Positions 41,308 through 50,121 are shown, numbered from the stretch's first letter. The stretch is 64,000 bases of DNA from Candidatus Eiseniibacteriota bacterium (GCA_020633975.1 JACKCR010000006.1:1-64000); one strand, 5' to 3'. Numbers and translations are program-made. Notes: a model not told the origin generated them from the sequence alone.

Positions 41308-41709
41308 CTACGCCTCCCGACTCCGGGCGTCGAGCGGGGCGTTCGAGTTCGCTCCGAGGCGCAACCCGAGCGATACACAGGGGACGATCGAAGCCAGGAA
41401 CACGATGTGGTACCAAAGGGGGTACATCCCTCGGTTCACCAGCTGGGCCACGATCCCGGTGAGGAGGAGGAGAAGGGTGACGGCACGGGGGGCCCGCCCC
41501 AGGCCGCCGCTCAGACGGCCCGCGATCCAGCCCGCGAGGATCGAGTAGACGGCGCGCAGCACGAGGAACACGGTGAGCATCGCCACCGTCAGAGGTTCAC
41601 CGTCCACACCGAACGAGTCGGGGCTCACCTGGAGTGCGCCCATGTAGATCACGGTGTCGAGGAGGCCCCAGACGATCCATGGGACGAGGATGGCGGCGAC
41701 AACACGCAT
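41308..41709 (-). CDS. Small four-helix membrane protein, unknown function
   Basis: The 133-residue protein has GGAGGA upstream of its ATG. Four hydrophobic segments are visible (VVAAILVPWIVWGLLDTVIY, TVAMLTVFLVLRAVYSILAG, VTLLLLLTGIVAQLV, WYHIVFLASIVPCVSLGL). I do not recognise a family. It lies 41 bases after the SRPBCC gene on the same strand, so it probably belongs to the ArsR-SRPBCC operon. Membership there suggests co-regulation by the ArsR protein. Confidence 0.55.
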   Translation of the reverse strand: MRVVAAILVPWIVWGLLDTVIYMGALQVSPDSFGVDGEPLTVAMLTVFLVLRAVYSILAGWIAGRLSGGLGRAPRAVTLLLLLTGIVAQLVNRGMYPLWYHIVFLASIVPCVSLGLRLGANSNAPLDARSREA

Positions 41710-41750
41710 GAATCAGATCCTCCTGTCGAGTGCCGTAGGAAACGGGCTCT

Positions 41751-42275
41751 TCAGTCCAGCGGCCAGTTCTCTGTCTTGCAGCGCTTCGGTGTGATGAAGG
41801 GCGCGGCGGCCTCCATCAGTCGATACCCGAGTTTCCACAGCGGGGAGATACTACCCTGTTCGACGATCCTCTTGAGGGACTGAGTGATGAACTTCGCGCC
41901 GCCCCGCATGTCCTTCTCCGTGCGGCTACCCGCAGGAGCCCCGTCGACCGTGAGGGTGAACATCACACCTCCTTCGGTGGGCTCGAGGTCGTAGGTGACG
42001 ACGCACTCGCCGTCTTCGTAGCGTGTGAAGCGGAAGGTGTGGGAGAACCGTCTAGGCTCGTCGTACTCGAGGATCGTGCCGACGACGCTCGTGTAGTTCC
42101 CGGACCGGTCCCGCATGGCCATCTTCTCTCCGGGGGCCAACCGGTTCGCGTTGAGCCACGCGTTGAAGAAGCAGCCCTGGGCCTCGTCCGTCTTCGTGAT
42201 CTCCCGCCACACCGCTTCGGGTGTCCCCGCGATGAAGATTTGGGCGACGATCCGGTCAGTTCCTGGCTGGGACAT
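41751..42275 (-). CDS. SRPBCC/AHSA1-like protein
   Basis: The 174-residue protein has GAGGAGG upstream, inside the end of the ArsR gene, which it overlaps by 20 bases. It matches the AHSA1-type START-like fold: RIVAQIFIAGTPEAVWREIT, then FFNAWLNANRLAPGEKMAMR, ILEYDEPRRFSHTFRF, TYDLEPTEGGVMFTLTVDG and a final amphipathic helix. Members bind hydrophobic ligands or act as co-chaperone-like proteins. ArsR plus AHSA1 pairs are very common; the repressor probably controls both genes. Ligand unknown. Confidence 0.82.
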   Translation of the reverse strand: MSQPGTDRIVAQIFIAGTPEAVWREITKTDEAQGCFFNAWLNANRLAPGEKMAMRDRSGNYTSVVGTILEYDEPRRFSHTFRFTRYEDGECVVTYDLEPTEGGVMFTLTVDGAPAGSRTEKDMRGGAKFITQSLKRIVEQGSISPLWKLGYRLMEAAAPFITPKRCKTENWPLD

Positions 42276-42639
42276 CCGCGGCCTCCTCGGCGTTGTCGGC
42301 TGGGTTCGGAGCCGTCTCGATCCGACGCTTCAGCTCGAGCGCGGCCGCTCCGAAGAGCGCTCCGTACTCGTCGGTCCACCTCTGGTGGATCCGCTGGATC
42401 GGCACGGGATTGAGATAGAGACGCCGCTCCCGCCCGTCCTTTCTCGAGACGACCAGTCCCGCCTCCGAGAGCACCGCGAGGTGCTTCTGGACGGCGATTC
42501 GCGACACCTGGAAGCGGTCAGCCACGTCGACCACACGCTGCCCTGGGTTGGCCTTCAGGATGTCCAGGATTCGCCGACGGCTCCGGTGCGCGAGCGCATG
42601 GAACAGGAGGTCCGTGTCGTCGTCTCGAAAAGTAACCAT
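42256..42639 (-). CDS. ArsR-family winged-helix repressor
   Basis: The ATG at 42639 is chosen because it lies within an 18-bp palindrome and seven bases after a -10 box; extending to 42855 adds an unrelated Pro/Ala-rich run. The 127-residue protein has the ArsR pattern: LLFHALAHRSRRRILDILKA, VVDVADRFQVSRIAVQKHLA (recognition helix) and GLVVSRKDGRERRLYLNPVP for the wing. No cysteine metal site is visible, as usual for the AHSA1-linked branch. It probably represses its own operon by binding the palindrome over its start codon. Confidence 0.85.
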   Translation of the reverse strand: MVTFRDDDTDLLFHALAHRSRRRILDILKANPGQRVVDVADRFQVSRIAVQKHLAVLSEAGLVVSRKDGRERRLYLNPVPIQRIHQRWTDEYGALFGAAALELKRRIETAPNPADNAEEAADVPARN

Positions 42640-42648
42640 ATGGTTACT
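42631..42648. promoter_or_regulatory. Candidate ArsR operator: 18-bp perfect palindrome over the start codon
   Basis: AGTAACCATATGGTTACT is identical on both strands. Its centre holds the ATG of the repressor gene, and its upstream end touches the -10 box. A dimeric winged-helix repressor bound here would block RNA polymerase at this promoter. Similar AACCATNTGGTT-like sites are, to my recollection, common before ArsR-AHSA1 gene pairs. Confidence 0.7.
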
Positions 42649-42676
42649 TATAGTGCATGGGGCCGCGGCGGGGCAA
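42647..42676 (-). promoter_or_regulatory. Candidate promoter for the ArsR operon (leaderless)
   Basis: On the minus strand, TTGCCC (42676-42671) and TATAAG (42652-42647) are 18 bp apart. The ATG starts at 42639, so transcription would start at about the first codon. No Shine-Dalgarno site is present, in line with leaderless translation. Confidence 0.5.
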
Positions 42677-42873
42677 GAGGCTTTTCGAGACGGGCCGACT
42701 CGGGCCGGATAGGGCGGCGGCGACGGCGCGGGCGGGGCACTATCCGCTTCTCCAAGAGTGAGATGCACTATGTCGCATCCCGGCCCCGGACCCGTTGACT
42801 GGCAGGCCCCAGGCCGGCGATCATCATTCGCACTGTTCCACTCCGAGTTGCCCACTCCTTATAGGAGGTCTCC

Positions 42874-45492
42874 ATGCTCCGCCGGCTCCAGCTCACGGGA
42901 ATCGCTGCCGTCGTCTTGCTCGCCGGAAAGGGGATCGCCGCCCCGGAGCCCGTTGCGCTCGACCCGGTCGTGGTGGATCTGCTCACCGAGGTGTCCCAGG
43001 ACAGCCTGTTCAACGCGGTCCAGACGCTCTACGAGTTCCAGACGCGGAACACGGCCTCGGACACCCTGTCGACGACGACCGGTGTCGGTGCGGCTCGTCG
43101 TTGGGTGAGGGAACGGTTCGAGCAATATGGAGCGTTCGGGAACTACTTCGACTGGGACGATGACGTCTGCAACGTGTCGCAGACCTTCCGAAACGTCCTC
43201 GGCACGTTCCCCGGTAGCCAGCCGAACCGCGTCATCATGGTGGGCGGGCACCTCGACAGTCGCACCGTGGACCTCTGCAACACCACGGCGTCCCAGCCCG
43301 GGGCGAACGATGACGCCAGCGGTACCGCCTGTCTCCTGGAAGTCGCTCGTCTTCTTCCGGCTCTCGATCTCGAGACCACGGTGGTGCTGCAAGCGTTCAC
43401 CGGGGAGGAGCAGGGGCTCCTCGGGTCCACCTACTACTCCGCGTTTGCGCGGGCGAACGACCTCGACATCGAAGCGATGATCGCGAACGACATCATCGGA
43501 AACATCGATGGGTGTCCCGGCGTGCCCGACTGTGGCGGTGGGCCCACGACCGATCAGGACTCGCTCAGCATCCGCGCATTTTCCGGGGACCCGGCGACGG
43601 GCGCGTCGCGTCAGCTCGCGCGGCTCACGAAGATGATCGGCGAGGGCTATGTAGACGAAATGACGGTGCGGCTCCAGCCCGCGATCGATCGCCCCGGGCG
43701 GGGAAGCGACCACATTCCGTTCTATGAAGACGGCTTTCCTTCGATCCGTTTGATGGAGACGCTGGAGTACACGCTCCAGCAGCACAACGCGAACGACACG
43801 ATCGGCAACATGGAGTTCTCCTACTTCCGGCGGAACGTGCTCATCAACCTCGCCATCATCGCGAACCTCGCCCAAGCGCCGGAGTCACCGGGCACCCCGC
43901 AGGTATGGGACCTGGGAACCGGAGGTGGGATCCGCGTCGAGTGGCCAAGCGTCGCGGGCGATGTCGCGGGCTATCGGATCGCGTACCGCTATGTCGATCA
44001 GGGAGACACGCTCTACTGGGCCGATGTCGTCGATGCCGGAGCCGCGACGACGTTCGACGTGCTTGGTCTGGTCGACGATGTTTCGCTCGCCGTGTCCGTG
44101 TCCGCCTACGATGCGGATGGTCACGAGTCGCTCTTCACGGAGGAGCAGCTCGTCACGCCCGGCACCGTACCTCACGCGCCATCGGGGTTCAGTGCTGTCT
44201 CGCTGCCGGATTGGGTCGAGCTGACCTGGCCGCCTGCGCAGGAACTCGACCTCGACTACTTCCGGGTGTTCCGGAGCCTCAGCCCCGACGTTGGATTCGT
44301 CGCGATCGACTCGGTGGGGGCGAGTACGACCGAGTATCAGGATGCGTCTGCACTCCCGGGCATCGACTACTACTACCGGATCTCGTCCGTCGACCTCGAT
44401 GGACTCGAGAGTCCGGAAACGCAATCCGAGAAGGGCCGGCTCCAGGAACTCGCGCCGGGGCTCCTCGTCGTGGACGGCACGCGGAACGGCGCAGGCGGGA
44501 TCGGCAACCCGAACGATGCGGATGTCGACGCTTACTACGCGACCCTACTGAGCGGCGCCCCCGTGCTCGCTCATTGGGATTGGACGACGCAGTTCGACAA
44601 CTCCGGCATTCCGCTCACGGACGCGGACATGGGCCGGTACGAGACCGTGTTCTTCCATTGCGATCTCAGGAACAACGGGTCGATCGACCAGGTCACGACC
44701 GAGCTCCGCGAGTACGTTGAGAACGGTGGACAGCTCTTCCTCTGTGGTTGGGGGCTCAAAGGGAACCTCACCGATGCCACCGGGGATCTCACAGACTTTG
44801 GTCCCGGTGACTTCTTCTATGACGTCCTCAAGGTGCAGTCCGTTCGTACCACGCCCAACAGCGAGAGCGACTTCGAAGGCGCAGACCCGCTCGACAGCTC
44901 CTATCTCGCAATCGATGTCGACACGGGGAAGTGGCCGTTCCTCGGCGGGAACCTCAACTTCATGGATGCGTTCTTGGGCGGACTCGTAGATGGAGCCGCT
45001 CCGCTGCTGGGGTATCGATCCTCGTCCGCTCCTCCAGGCCCGAATGATGGCTATCCCGTTGGCCTCAAGTGGCCGGTAGTATCGCCGCGTGTGATCGTGG
45101 TCGACGTTCCGCTCTACTTCATTCAGACCGCGGATGCGCAGTCCGTCGTCGATCAGGCCCTGCGCGAGTTTGGGTACGGAGCGTCCGCCGGGGCTCCCGT
45201 GGTTCCGGTCGAAAGCGCCCTTCTCTTCTCGGCACGGCCGAACCCGGCGCAAGGGGAGACCGAGTTCTCCTTCTACCTGCGGCAGGAGACGACCGTGTCG
45301 CTCGAACTCTTCGACGTCCAAGGGCGGGCCGTGCGAGTGTTGCAGCGTCCGGACGTTCTCGAGAGCGGACGTCATGCGATCGAGTGGAACGGCCGTGACG
45401 ATCGCGGTCGACGTCTCCCGTCCGGGATGTACTATGCGACTCTGCGCGTCGGCTCCGAGTGGCAGACGCGCGAAGTGACGTTGCTCCCGTAG
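42874..45492 (+). CDS. Secreted M28-family metallopeptidase with FN3 and FlgD-like modules
   Basis: The 872-residue protein has AGGAGGT before its ATG and a signal peptide (TGIAAVVLLAGKGIAA). The M28 zinc-peptidase domain (about 40-335) shows GGHLDS (His126, Asp128), GANDDASG (Asp146 bridging), FTGEEQGLLGS (Glu178 catalytic, Glu179 ligand), NDIIGN (Asp206) and GSDHIPF. These are all the usual metal and catalytic residues. Two FN3-like domains follow (about 340-525), then a flavodoxin/GATase-like region (LLVVDGTRNGAGG ... VFFHCDLRNNGS), and a FlgD-like module at the end (TVSLELFDVQGRAVRV ... HAIEWNGRDDRG ... SGMYYATLRV). M28 enzymes are usually aminopeptidases. Extracellular or surface location is likely. 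Confidence 0.88.
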   Translation: MLRRLQLTGIAAVVLLAGKGIAAPEPVALDPVVVDLLTEVSQDSLFNAVQTLYEFQTRNTASDTLSTTTGVGAARRWVRERFEQYGAFGNYFDWDDDVCNVSQTFRNVLGTFPGSQPNRVIMVGGHLDSRTVDLCNTTASQPGANDDASGTACLLEVARLLPALDLETTVVLQAFTGEEQGLLGSTYYSAFARANDLDIEAMIANDIIGNIDGCPGVPDCGGGPTTDQDSLSIRAFSGDPATGASRQLARLTKMIGEGYVDEMTVRLQPAIDRPGRGSDHIPFYEDGFPSIRLMETLEYTLQQHNANDTIGNMEFSYFRRNVLINLAIIANLAQAPESPGTPQVWDLGTGGGIRVEWPSVAGDVAGYRIAYRYVDQGDTLYWADVVDAGAATTFDVLGLVDDVSLAVSVSAYDADGHESLFTEEQLVTPGTVPHAPSGFSAVSLPDWVELTWPPAQELDLDYFRVFRSLSPDVGFVAIDSVGASTTEYQDASALPGIDYYYRISSVDLDGLESPETQSEKGRLQELAPGLLVVDGTRNGAGGIGNPNDADVDAYYATLLSGAPVLAHWDWTTQFDNSGIPLTDADMGRYETVFFHCDLRNNGSIDQVTTELREYVENGGQLFLCGWGLKGNLTDATGDLTDFGPGDFFYDVLKVQSVRTTPNSESDFEGADPLDSSYLAIDVDTGKWPFLGGNLNFMDAFLGGLVDGAAPLLGYRSSSAPPGPNDGYPVGLKWPVVSPRVIVVDVPLYFIQTADAQSVVDQALREFGYGASAGAPVVPVESALLFSARPNPAQGETEFSFYLRQETTVSLELFDVQGRAVRVLQRPDVLESGRHAIEWNGRDDRGRRLPSGMYYATLRVGSEWQTREVTLLP

Positions 45493-45499
45493 CGGTTCT

Positions 45500-45612
45500 C
45501 GGACTCTCGGGCCGGACGCCGGGGGCGGGGGCTGAGGGCTGAGGGCTGAGCTCCGGGGACTGAGCGCCGGGACTGGCGCCGGGGCTGGGGGCCCCGAGGC
45601 CGGGGCTTCTTC
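45500..45612 (+). repeat. Low-complexity G-rich intergenic tract
   Basis: The region repeats GGGCTGAG three times and contains many runs of three to five G, such as GGGGGCGGGGG and GGGGCTGGGGG. It separates the peptidase gene from the decayed cupin gene. Four or more G-runs within 30 bases make G-quadruplex formation plausible. Not coding. Confidence 0.6.
45591..45606 (+). terminator. Small GC hairpin followed by TTCTTC
   Basis: GCCCCG (45591-45596) and CGGGGC (45601-45606) form a 6-bp stem with a 4-base loop, followed by TTCTTC. It could end the peptidase transcript, 100 bases after its stop. Confidence 0.35.
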
Positions 45613-45639
45613 GCCGCGTGACCTGACGATCGAGGGACG

Positions 45640-46097
45640 ATGGACGCTGACGAACTGATCGCTGCTCTCGAGCTCGAACCACATCCGGAAGGCGGCTGGT
45701 TTCGCGAGACCTGGCGGGACCGGCCGGCCGACGGTTCACGAGGTGCAGGGACGGCGATCTACTTCCTCCTTCGCAAAGGCGAGCAGTCACGTTGGCACCG
45801 TGTGGACGCGGCGGAGATCTGGCACTTCCATGACGGGGCTCCCCTTCTGCTCGAGTACGAGCGAGTCCGAGTCCGAGTCCGAGTCCGAGTCCGAGTCCGA
45901 GTCAGCAGCCGATCACAGCTGCCGTTCTGGGGACGGGGATAGATCGGGGCGAGCGGCCGCAGATCGTCGTCCCGAAGGGCGCGTGGCAACGTGCAAGGAG
46001 TCTGGGGAGTGGACGCTGGTCGGCTGCACCGTGAGTCCAGCGTTCCAGTTCGATGGCTTCAGAACTCGCGCCTCCGGACGCGGATCTTCCCGGCTAG
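45640..46097 (+). pseudogene. Decayed DUF985 cupin-family gene with three frameshifts
   Basis: The first frame reads MDADELIAALELEPHPEGGW, then FRETWRDR, AIYFLLRKGEQSRWHRVDAA and EIWHFHDGAPLLLEYE, an ordinary DUF985 cupin start. It then runs through a hexanucleotide repeat and stops at 45942. The expected middle appears in another frame (ITAAVLGTGIDRGERPQIVV and PKGAWQRARSL, 45911 on). After one missing G at about 46006 the next part is EWTLVGCTVSPAFQFDGF. After one extra A near 46062 the end is ELAPPDADLPG with a stop at 46095-46097. All pieces align in order, so the gene is complete but disrupted, unless these are assembly errors. Function of the family is unknown. Confidence 0.8.
45862..45903 (+). 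repeat. Hexanucleotide microsatellite (CGAGTC)7
   Basis: Seven exact copies of CGAGTC lie within the cupin pseudogene. In the first frame they encode Arg-Val repeats and in the second Glu-Ser repeats. Perfect copies indicate recent slippage. Confidence 0.95.
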
Positions 46098-46162
46098 GGA
46101 ACCCTCTAGCTGCCCTACCGAAGCGCTCGAGTGGCCGGTCTGCTTGATCGAGAACGTGTCGA

Positions 46163-48109
46163 CTACCCGCGGGATGCGCCAGCGACTTGTTCCCGCTCGG
46201 TCTCGCGTTGAAGGAAGCGTTGGTAGATCGCGGAGGATCGAGCGAGGTCCTCATGGTGGCCCTCGTCTACGACCCTGCCTTCTTCCATGACGACGATCCG
46301 GTTCGCGCGTCTCACCGTCGCGAGCCGGTGGCTCACGAGAACGACGATCGCGCCAGGAACGAGTTCGCGCAGTCCCGACCAGAGACGGTCCTCGTTCTCT
46401 GCGTCGAGGCTCGCCGTACAGTCGTCGAGGAGCAGTAGTCTCGGACGGCTGTAGAGAGCACGCGCGATGGAGAGACGTTGGCGTTGTCCTCCCGAGATAC
46501 GCGTCCCCTTCTGTCCGAGCATGGTGGCGGAGCCTTCCGTCATGCGCGCGAGTTCGTCTTCCATCCGGACCATGCGGAGGAGCTCGTCCGTCCAGTGTTT
46601 CTCGGACTCGGTGTCATTCGGGGACGGACGTCCCATGGCTACGTTTTCTGCGATCGTCTCGCTGAAGAGAAGTGGCTGCTGGGGCACGTATCCGAGCTGC
46701 GACCGGTACTGTCCGAACTCTGCGGGGGCGAACGACCGCCCATTGATCCGGAAGGTTCCTTGGTCGGGTTCGAGGAACCCTGCCAGGAGTGAGAGCAGAG
46801 TCGACTTCCCGGACCCGACTTCACCCACGATTGCGACCGTCTCGCCGCTGCCAAGGGTGAGGTCGACTCCGTCCAGCTGCTTTCGGCCGTTGCCGTAGGA
46901 GAACGTCACGTTCTCCAGTGTGACCTGCGTAATCGGCTCCCTTGCGTGGTCAGCATCCGTGGGGGCGTTCGTCGAATGCTCAGGCGACCCGTGAGTTGGT
47001 GATGTGGCGCCAGTCGATGTCATCGCCGACATCACGTTGGTCGCCGCGTCGGTCGTCGCGAAGTGCTTCACGGTCACCGGGAACCGGAGGAGCTCCTCCT
47101 CGCGATCCATACAGACGAACGCTTGGCGTGAAGTTACGAGTAGGTTCGGGAGATCTACCATCGGTTCGACGAGCATGTCGAGGTAGATGTAGAAGGCGTA
47201 GAGCGTACCGAGCGAGAGCTGCCCCTGGACGACCATCGTGCCGCCGACGGCGAGAACGACGAGCTGGCCGACGCGGCTGGCGACGGTGTCGAGCACGTCC
47301 ACCATCGCGAAGAGCCGACGCACTCGATACTGCACTTCGACCCGGTCCGTGAGGATCTCGTCGAGGTGACGGGACGGGCCCGCCTCGGCTGCGAACGCCT
47401 TCACGATCCGGATCCCTGAGAACGTCGATTCGAGCATGTCGTTCGTCCGCGAGATCGACTGCTGTTGGGCGAGGATGGCCTCACGGAGCCGCATCCGGAT
47501 CCGGTAGATCAGCGCGAGCATGAGCGGGAGCGGCAGGGCGGCGAGAACCGCGAGCTTCGGGTCGAGCACGACCATCGCGGCGATGCAGAAGACGAGCTTG
47601 GAACCGGACTCGAGGGCGCGGAAGATCCCGGAGCAGCAGAACCACGCGAGCTTCGGGTACTCCGTGATGTCGTCCATCAGTCTCGTCACGAGGTCACCGG
47701 TCCGGAAGTTGGAGAAGAACCGGTGGTCCTTGCCGAGCACGGATCCGAAGACCTTCTCGCGGATGCCCATGTCGAGTTTGAGGTTCACCCAGGCGCGCGA
47801 CGCAGGGTAGAGCTTCGCGACGAACCGTCCGAGCGCAATGAGGAGCAGGATCCCGATGATTCGACGCAGCTCTTCGGGGGGGACCGTTCCCTTGACGATC
47901 GAGTCGAGTGAGTCCGCGCCGACCCCTTGTGCGATCCGGTCGAGCACGTGACGGAAGACGAGCGGATAGGCGATCGCGACTGCGCTCGAGACGAGTGTCA
48001 GGAAGAGCAGCAGGAACACGAACGGCCAATGCGGTCGCCAGAAGGACCAGATCCAGAGTAGCCGGTCCCTGAGAGTCGGGTTCCATGCGCGGGAAGTGGG
48101 CTCGGTCAC
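46163..48109 (-). CDS. ABC exporter half-transporter, degenerate Walker B subunit
   Basis: The 648-residue protein has six membrane helices (about 20-320) and a nucleotide-binding domain. Walker A is GEVGSGKST, the signature is RISGGQRQR and Walker B is LLLLDDCTASLD. The catalytic glutamate after Walker B is thus Asp, as in the degenerate site of heterodimeric exporters. A low-complexity Ser/Thr/His linker (MTSTGATSPTHGSPEHSTNA) sits before the nucleotide-binding domain. It starts at GTG within the stop of the partner gene (TAGTG), so the two are made together. Exported substrate unknown; multidrug or lipid export is typical of the class. Confidence 0.88.
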   Translation of the reverse strand: MTEPTSRAWNPTLRDRLLWIWSFWRPHWPFVFLLLFLTLVSSAVAIAYPLVFRHVLDRIAQGVGADSLDSIVKGTVPPEELRRIIGILLLIALGRFVAKLYPASRAWVNLKLDMGIREKVFGSVLGKDHRFFSNFRTGDLVTRLMDDITEYPKLAWFCCSGIFRALESGSKLVFCIAAMVVLDPKLAVLAALPLPLMLALIYRIRMRLREAILAQQQSISRTNDMLESTFSGIRIVKAFAAEAGPSRHLDEILTDRVEVQYRVRRLFAMVDVLDTVASRVGQLVVLAVGGTMVVQGQLSLGTLYAFYIYLDMLVEPMVDLPNLLVTSRQAFVCMDREEELLRFPVTVKHFATTDAATNVMSAMTSTGATSPTHGSPEHSTNAPTDADHAREPITQVTLENVTFSYGNGRKQLDGVDLTLGSGETVAIVGEVGSGKSTLLSLLAGFLEPDQGTFRINGRSFAPAEFGQYRSQLGYVPQQPLLFSETIAENVAMGRPSPNDTESEKHWTDELLRMVRMEDELARMTEGSATMLGQKGTRISGGQRQRLSIARALYSRPRLLLLDDCTASLDAENEDRLWSGLRELVPGAIVVLVSHRLATVRRANRIVVMEEGRVVDEGHHEDLARSSAIYQRFLQRETEREQVAGASRG

Positions 48110-50049
48110 TACGCCACCTCCCCGGCCGCGAACTGAAGGTCATAGAGAGCACGGTAGAGCCCACCTTCACGTAGCAGCTCGTCGTGGCGCCCCTGCTGTA
48201 CGATCCGTCCCTTCTCCAGCACGAGGATCTCGTGTGCATTCTTGATCGTGCTGAGACGATGCGCGACGACGAGTGACGTGCGTCCAGCCATCATCCTCTC
48301 GAGCGAGGATTGGATGCGGGACTCCGTTGCTGGATCGACGGACGAGGTCGCTTCGTCCAGGATCAGGAGTCCGGGCTCTCGCACCATGGCGCGCGCGAAA
48401 CAGACGATCTGCCGCTCGCCCATCGAGAGGTTCTGACCGCCCTCGGAGAGCTCGGTGTCGAGCCCCTTCGGAAGTCGCGATAGGACATCGCTTGCTCCCA
48501 GCGCACGAACAGCTCCTTCGAGACGTTCTTCGGAAGCGGCCTGGAGGAAGACTTGTAGGTTGTCCGCAACGGTTCCGGGGAAGAGGTGGATGTCCTGGAG
48601 GACGAGGCCGAGAAGGTTGCGCCACGCGGCGAGCGAGAACTCGCGGATGTCGACTCCGTCGATCGTGATCCGTCCGGACGTCGGTTCGTAGAAGCGGAGC
48701 AGGAGTCCGACGATCGTCGTCTTGCCGCCGCCCGACGGGCCGACGAGCGCGATCCGATCGCCGCGCCGAAGCGAGAAGCTCACGCCGTCGAGCGCGAGAG
48801 GGGATGGGCTGGGAGAGTGGCCAGCTGCGGAAACGGCCGCACCGTTGCCGCTCTCCGCGAGTGAGTGTGCGTCGCCGCTTCCGTTCGCCGTGTGCTCCAT
48901 CTGGTCGACGTCGTCGTCCCCGAGCTCAGGAATCGGCCGGGCATCGTAGCCGAAGCGAACGTTCTCGAAACGGATCTCGCTCCATTCCTGGGGCAGTTCG
49001 GTGCGGGCTTCGGGGCGATCGACGACGGTGCTCTTCGTGTCGAGCACGCCGAAGACGCGGTCCGCGGAGGCGAACGCCTTCTGGATGAATCCGAGCTGCT
49101 CGGTGAAGAGCGCAAGCGGCCAGAAGAGGCGTCTCGTGTACTCGACGAAGAGCACGGCCGTGCCGAGAGTGAGCCCGCCGCCGAACTTGTCACTGAAGCC
49201 GAGGAAGAGGATCAAGATGACGGCGAACACTTCGAGCGTTCCCACGACTCCCCAGAAGCAGTAGTCGAGGAACTCGGTCTTGATCTCCGTATGGTACCGG
49301 TCGCGGTTGCGCCGCCGGAGCCGGTCCATCGCCCAGGGGCCGCGCCCATAGACCTGAAGGATCGGGACCGCCTGTGCGTACTCGGTGACGAATGTCGAGA
49401 GGTTCGCGTAGACGCGCCGGACCTTCTGATAGAGCGGGCGCATCCAGCGGAGGAAGAGGAGCGCGCCGATCACGAACGGCAGGGCGAGCAGGAACACCGC
49501 ACCCGTGATCTCCGCGTTCGTGCGGAGCATGACCGTGAACGTCCCGACGAGGAGGATCACGGTGCGGAGGAGTGACAGGGTCACTTCCGCGAAGAGGTTC
49601 TGGAGACGTTCGGTGTCGGACTCGACCCGCGTCATGAGTCGTCCGGTCGGATGACGATCGAAGTGATCCATGCCGAGCGAGAGCAGGTGGTCGAACAGGT
49701 CCTGCTTGAGCCGTGCGATCGTGCGCAGCCCGACTTTGGCGACGATGAGAACTTGAGTGAAGGTGGACGCGCTCCCGATCAGGAAGACGCCGAGGTAGAC
49801 GAGTGCGGTGCGAAGGATCCCACTCGGGTCGGATCCGTCCTGCGCTGCGGGGATCGCCCGGTCGATCAGGTGACGGAGAACGAGCGGACCGACGAGCTCT
49901 GCGGCTACGGACGTGAGGAGGAGGACGACTCCAAGCGCGAGTCGCGCGCGTTCTGGACGAAGACGCTCCGCCAACCGGGAGAGCATCTCGCGGAATCCCA
50001 AGCGGCGGATGTACCCCTCTTCCAGGGGACCGTCGTCGTCCCACCACAT
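48109..50049 (-). CDS. ABC exporter half-transporter, catalytic Walker B subunit
   Basis: The 646-residue protein starts MWWDDDGPLEEGYIRRLGFR. Six helices lie between about 35 and 320. The nucleotide-binding domain has Walker A GPSGGGKTT, signature NLSMGERQI and Walker B LLILDEATSSVDP, with the catalytic Glu intact. The signature is changed from LSGGQ to LSMGE. With the partner's normal ISGGQ and altered Walker B, this predicts one active and one degenerate ATP site, as in TM287/288 and BmrCD. An insertion of about 45 low-complexity residues (HTANGSGDAHSLAESGNGAA and on) splits the first beta-strands of the nucleotide-binding domain. Confidence 0.9.
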   Translation of the reverse strand: MWWDDDGPLEEGYIRRLGFREMLSRLAERLRPERARLALGVVLLLTSVAAELVGPLVLRHLIDRAIPAAQDGSDPSGILRTALVYLGVFLIGSASTFTQVLIVAKVGLRTIARLKQDLFDHLLSLGMDHFDRHPTGRLMTRVESDTERLQNLFAEVTLSLLRTVILLVGTFTVMLRTNAEITGAVFLLALPFVIGALLFLRWMRPLYQKVRRVYANLSTFVTEYAQAVPILQVYGRGPWAMDRLRRRNRDRYHTEIKTEFLDYCFWGVVGTLEVFAVILILFLGFSDKFGGGLTLGTAVLFVEYTRRLFWPLALFTEQLGFIQKAFASADRVFGVLDTKSTVVDRPEARTELPQEWSEIRFENVRFGYDARPIPELGDDDVDQMEHTANGSGDAHSLAESGNGAAVSAAGHSPSPSPLALDGVSFSLRRGDRIALVGPSGGGKTTIVGLLLRFYEPTSGRITIDGVDIREFSLAAWRNLLGLVLQDIHLFPGTVADNLQVFLQAASEERLEGAVRALGASDVLSRLPKGLDTELSEGGQNLSMGERQIVCFARAMVREPGLLILDEATSSVDPATESRIQSSLERMMAGRTSLVVAHRLSTIKNAHEILVLEKGRIVQQGRHDELLREGGLYRALYDLQFAAGEVA

Positions 50050-50121
50050 GGGCGATCCTCCGTGTCGGGGCCCGTCCCGCGACGCGGAGCCAAGCCGAAT
50101 GCTGCCTTAGCGGGGAGGGGG

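Noticed and set aside
45862-45903. CRISPR-like short repeat
   Set aside because: The six-base unit has no spacers; it is a simple microsatellite in a decayed gene.
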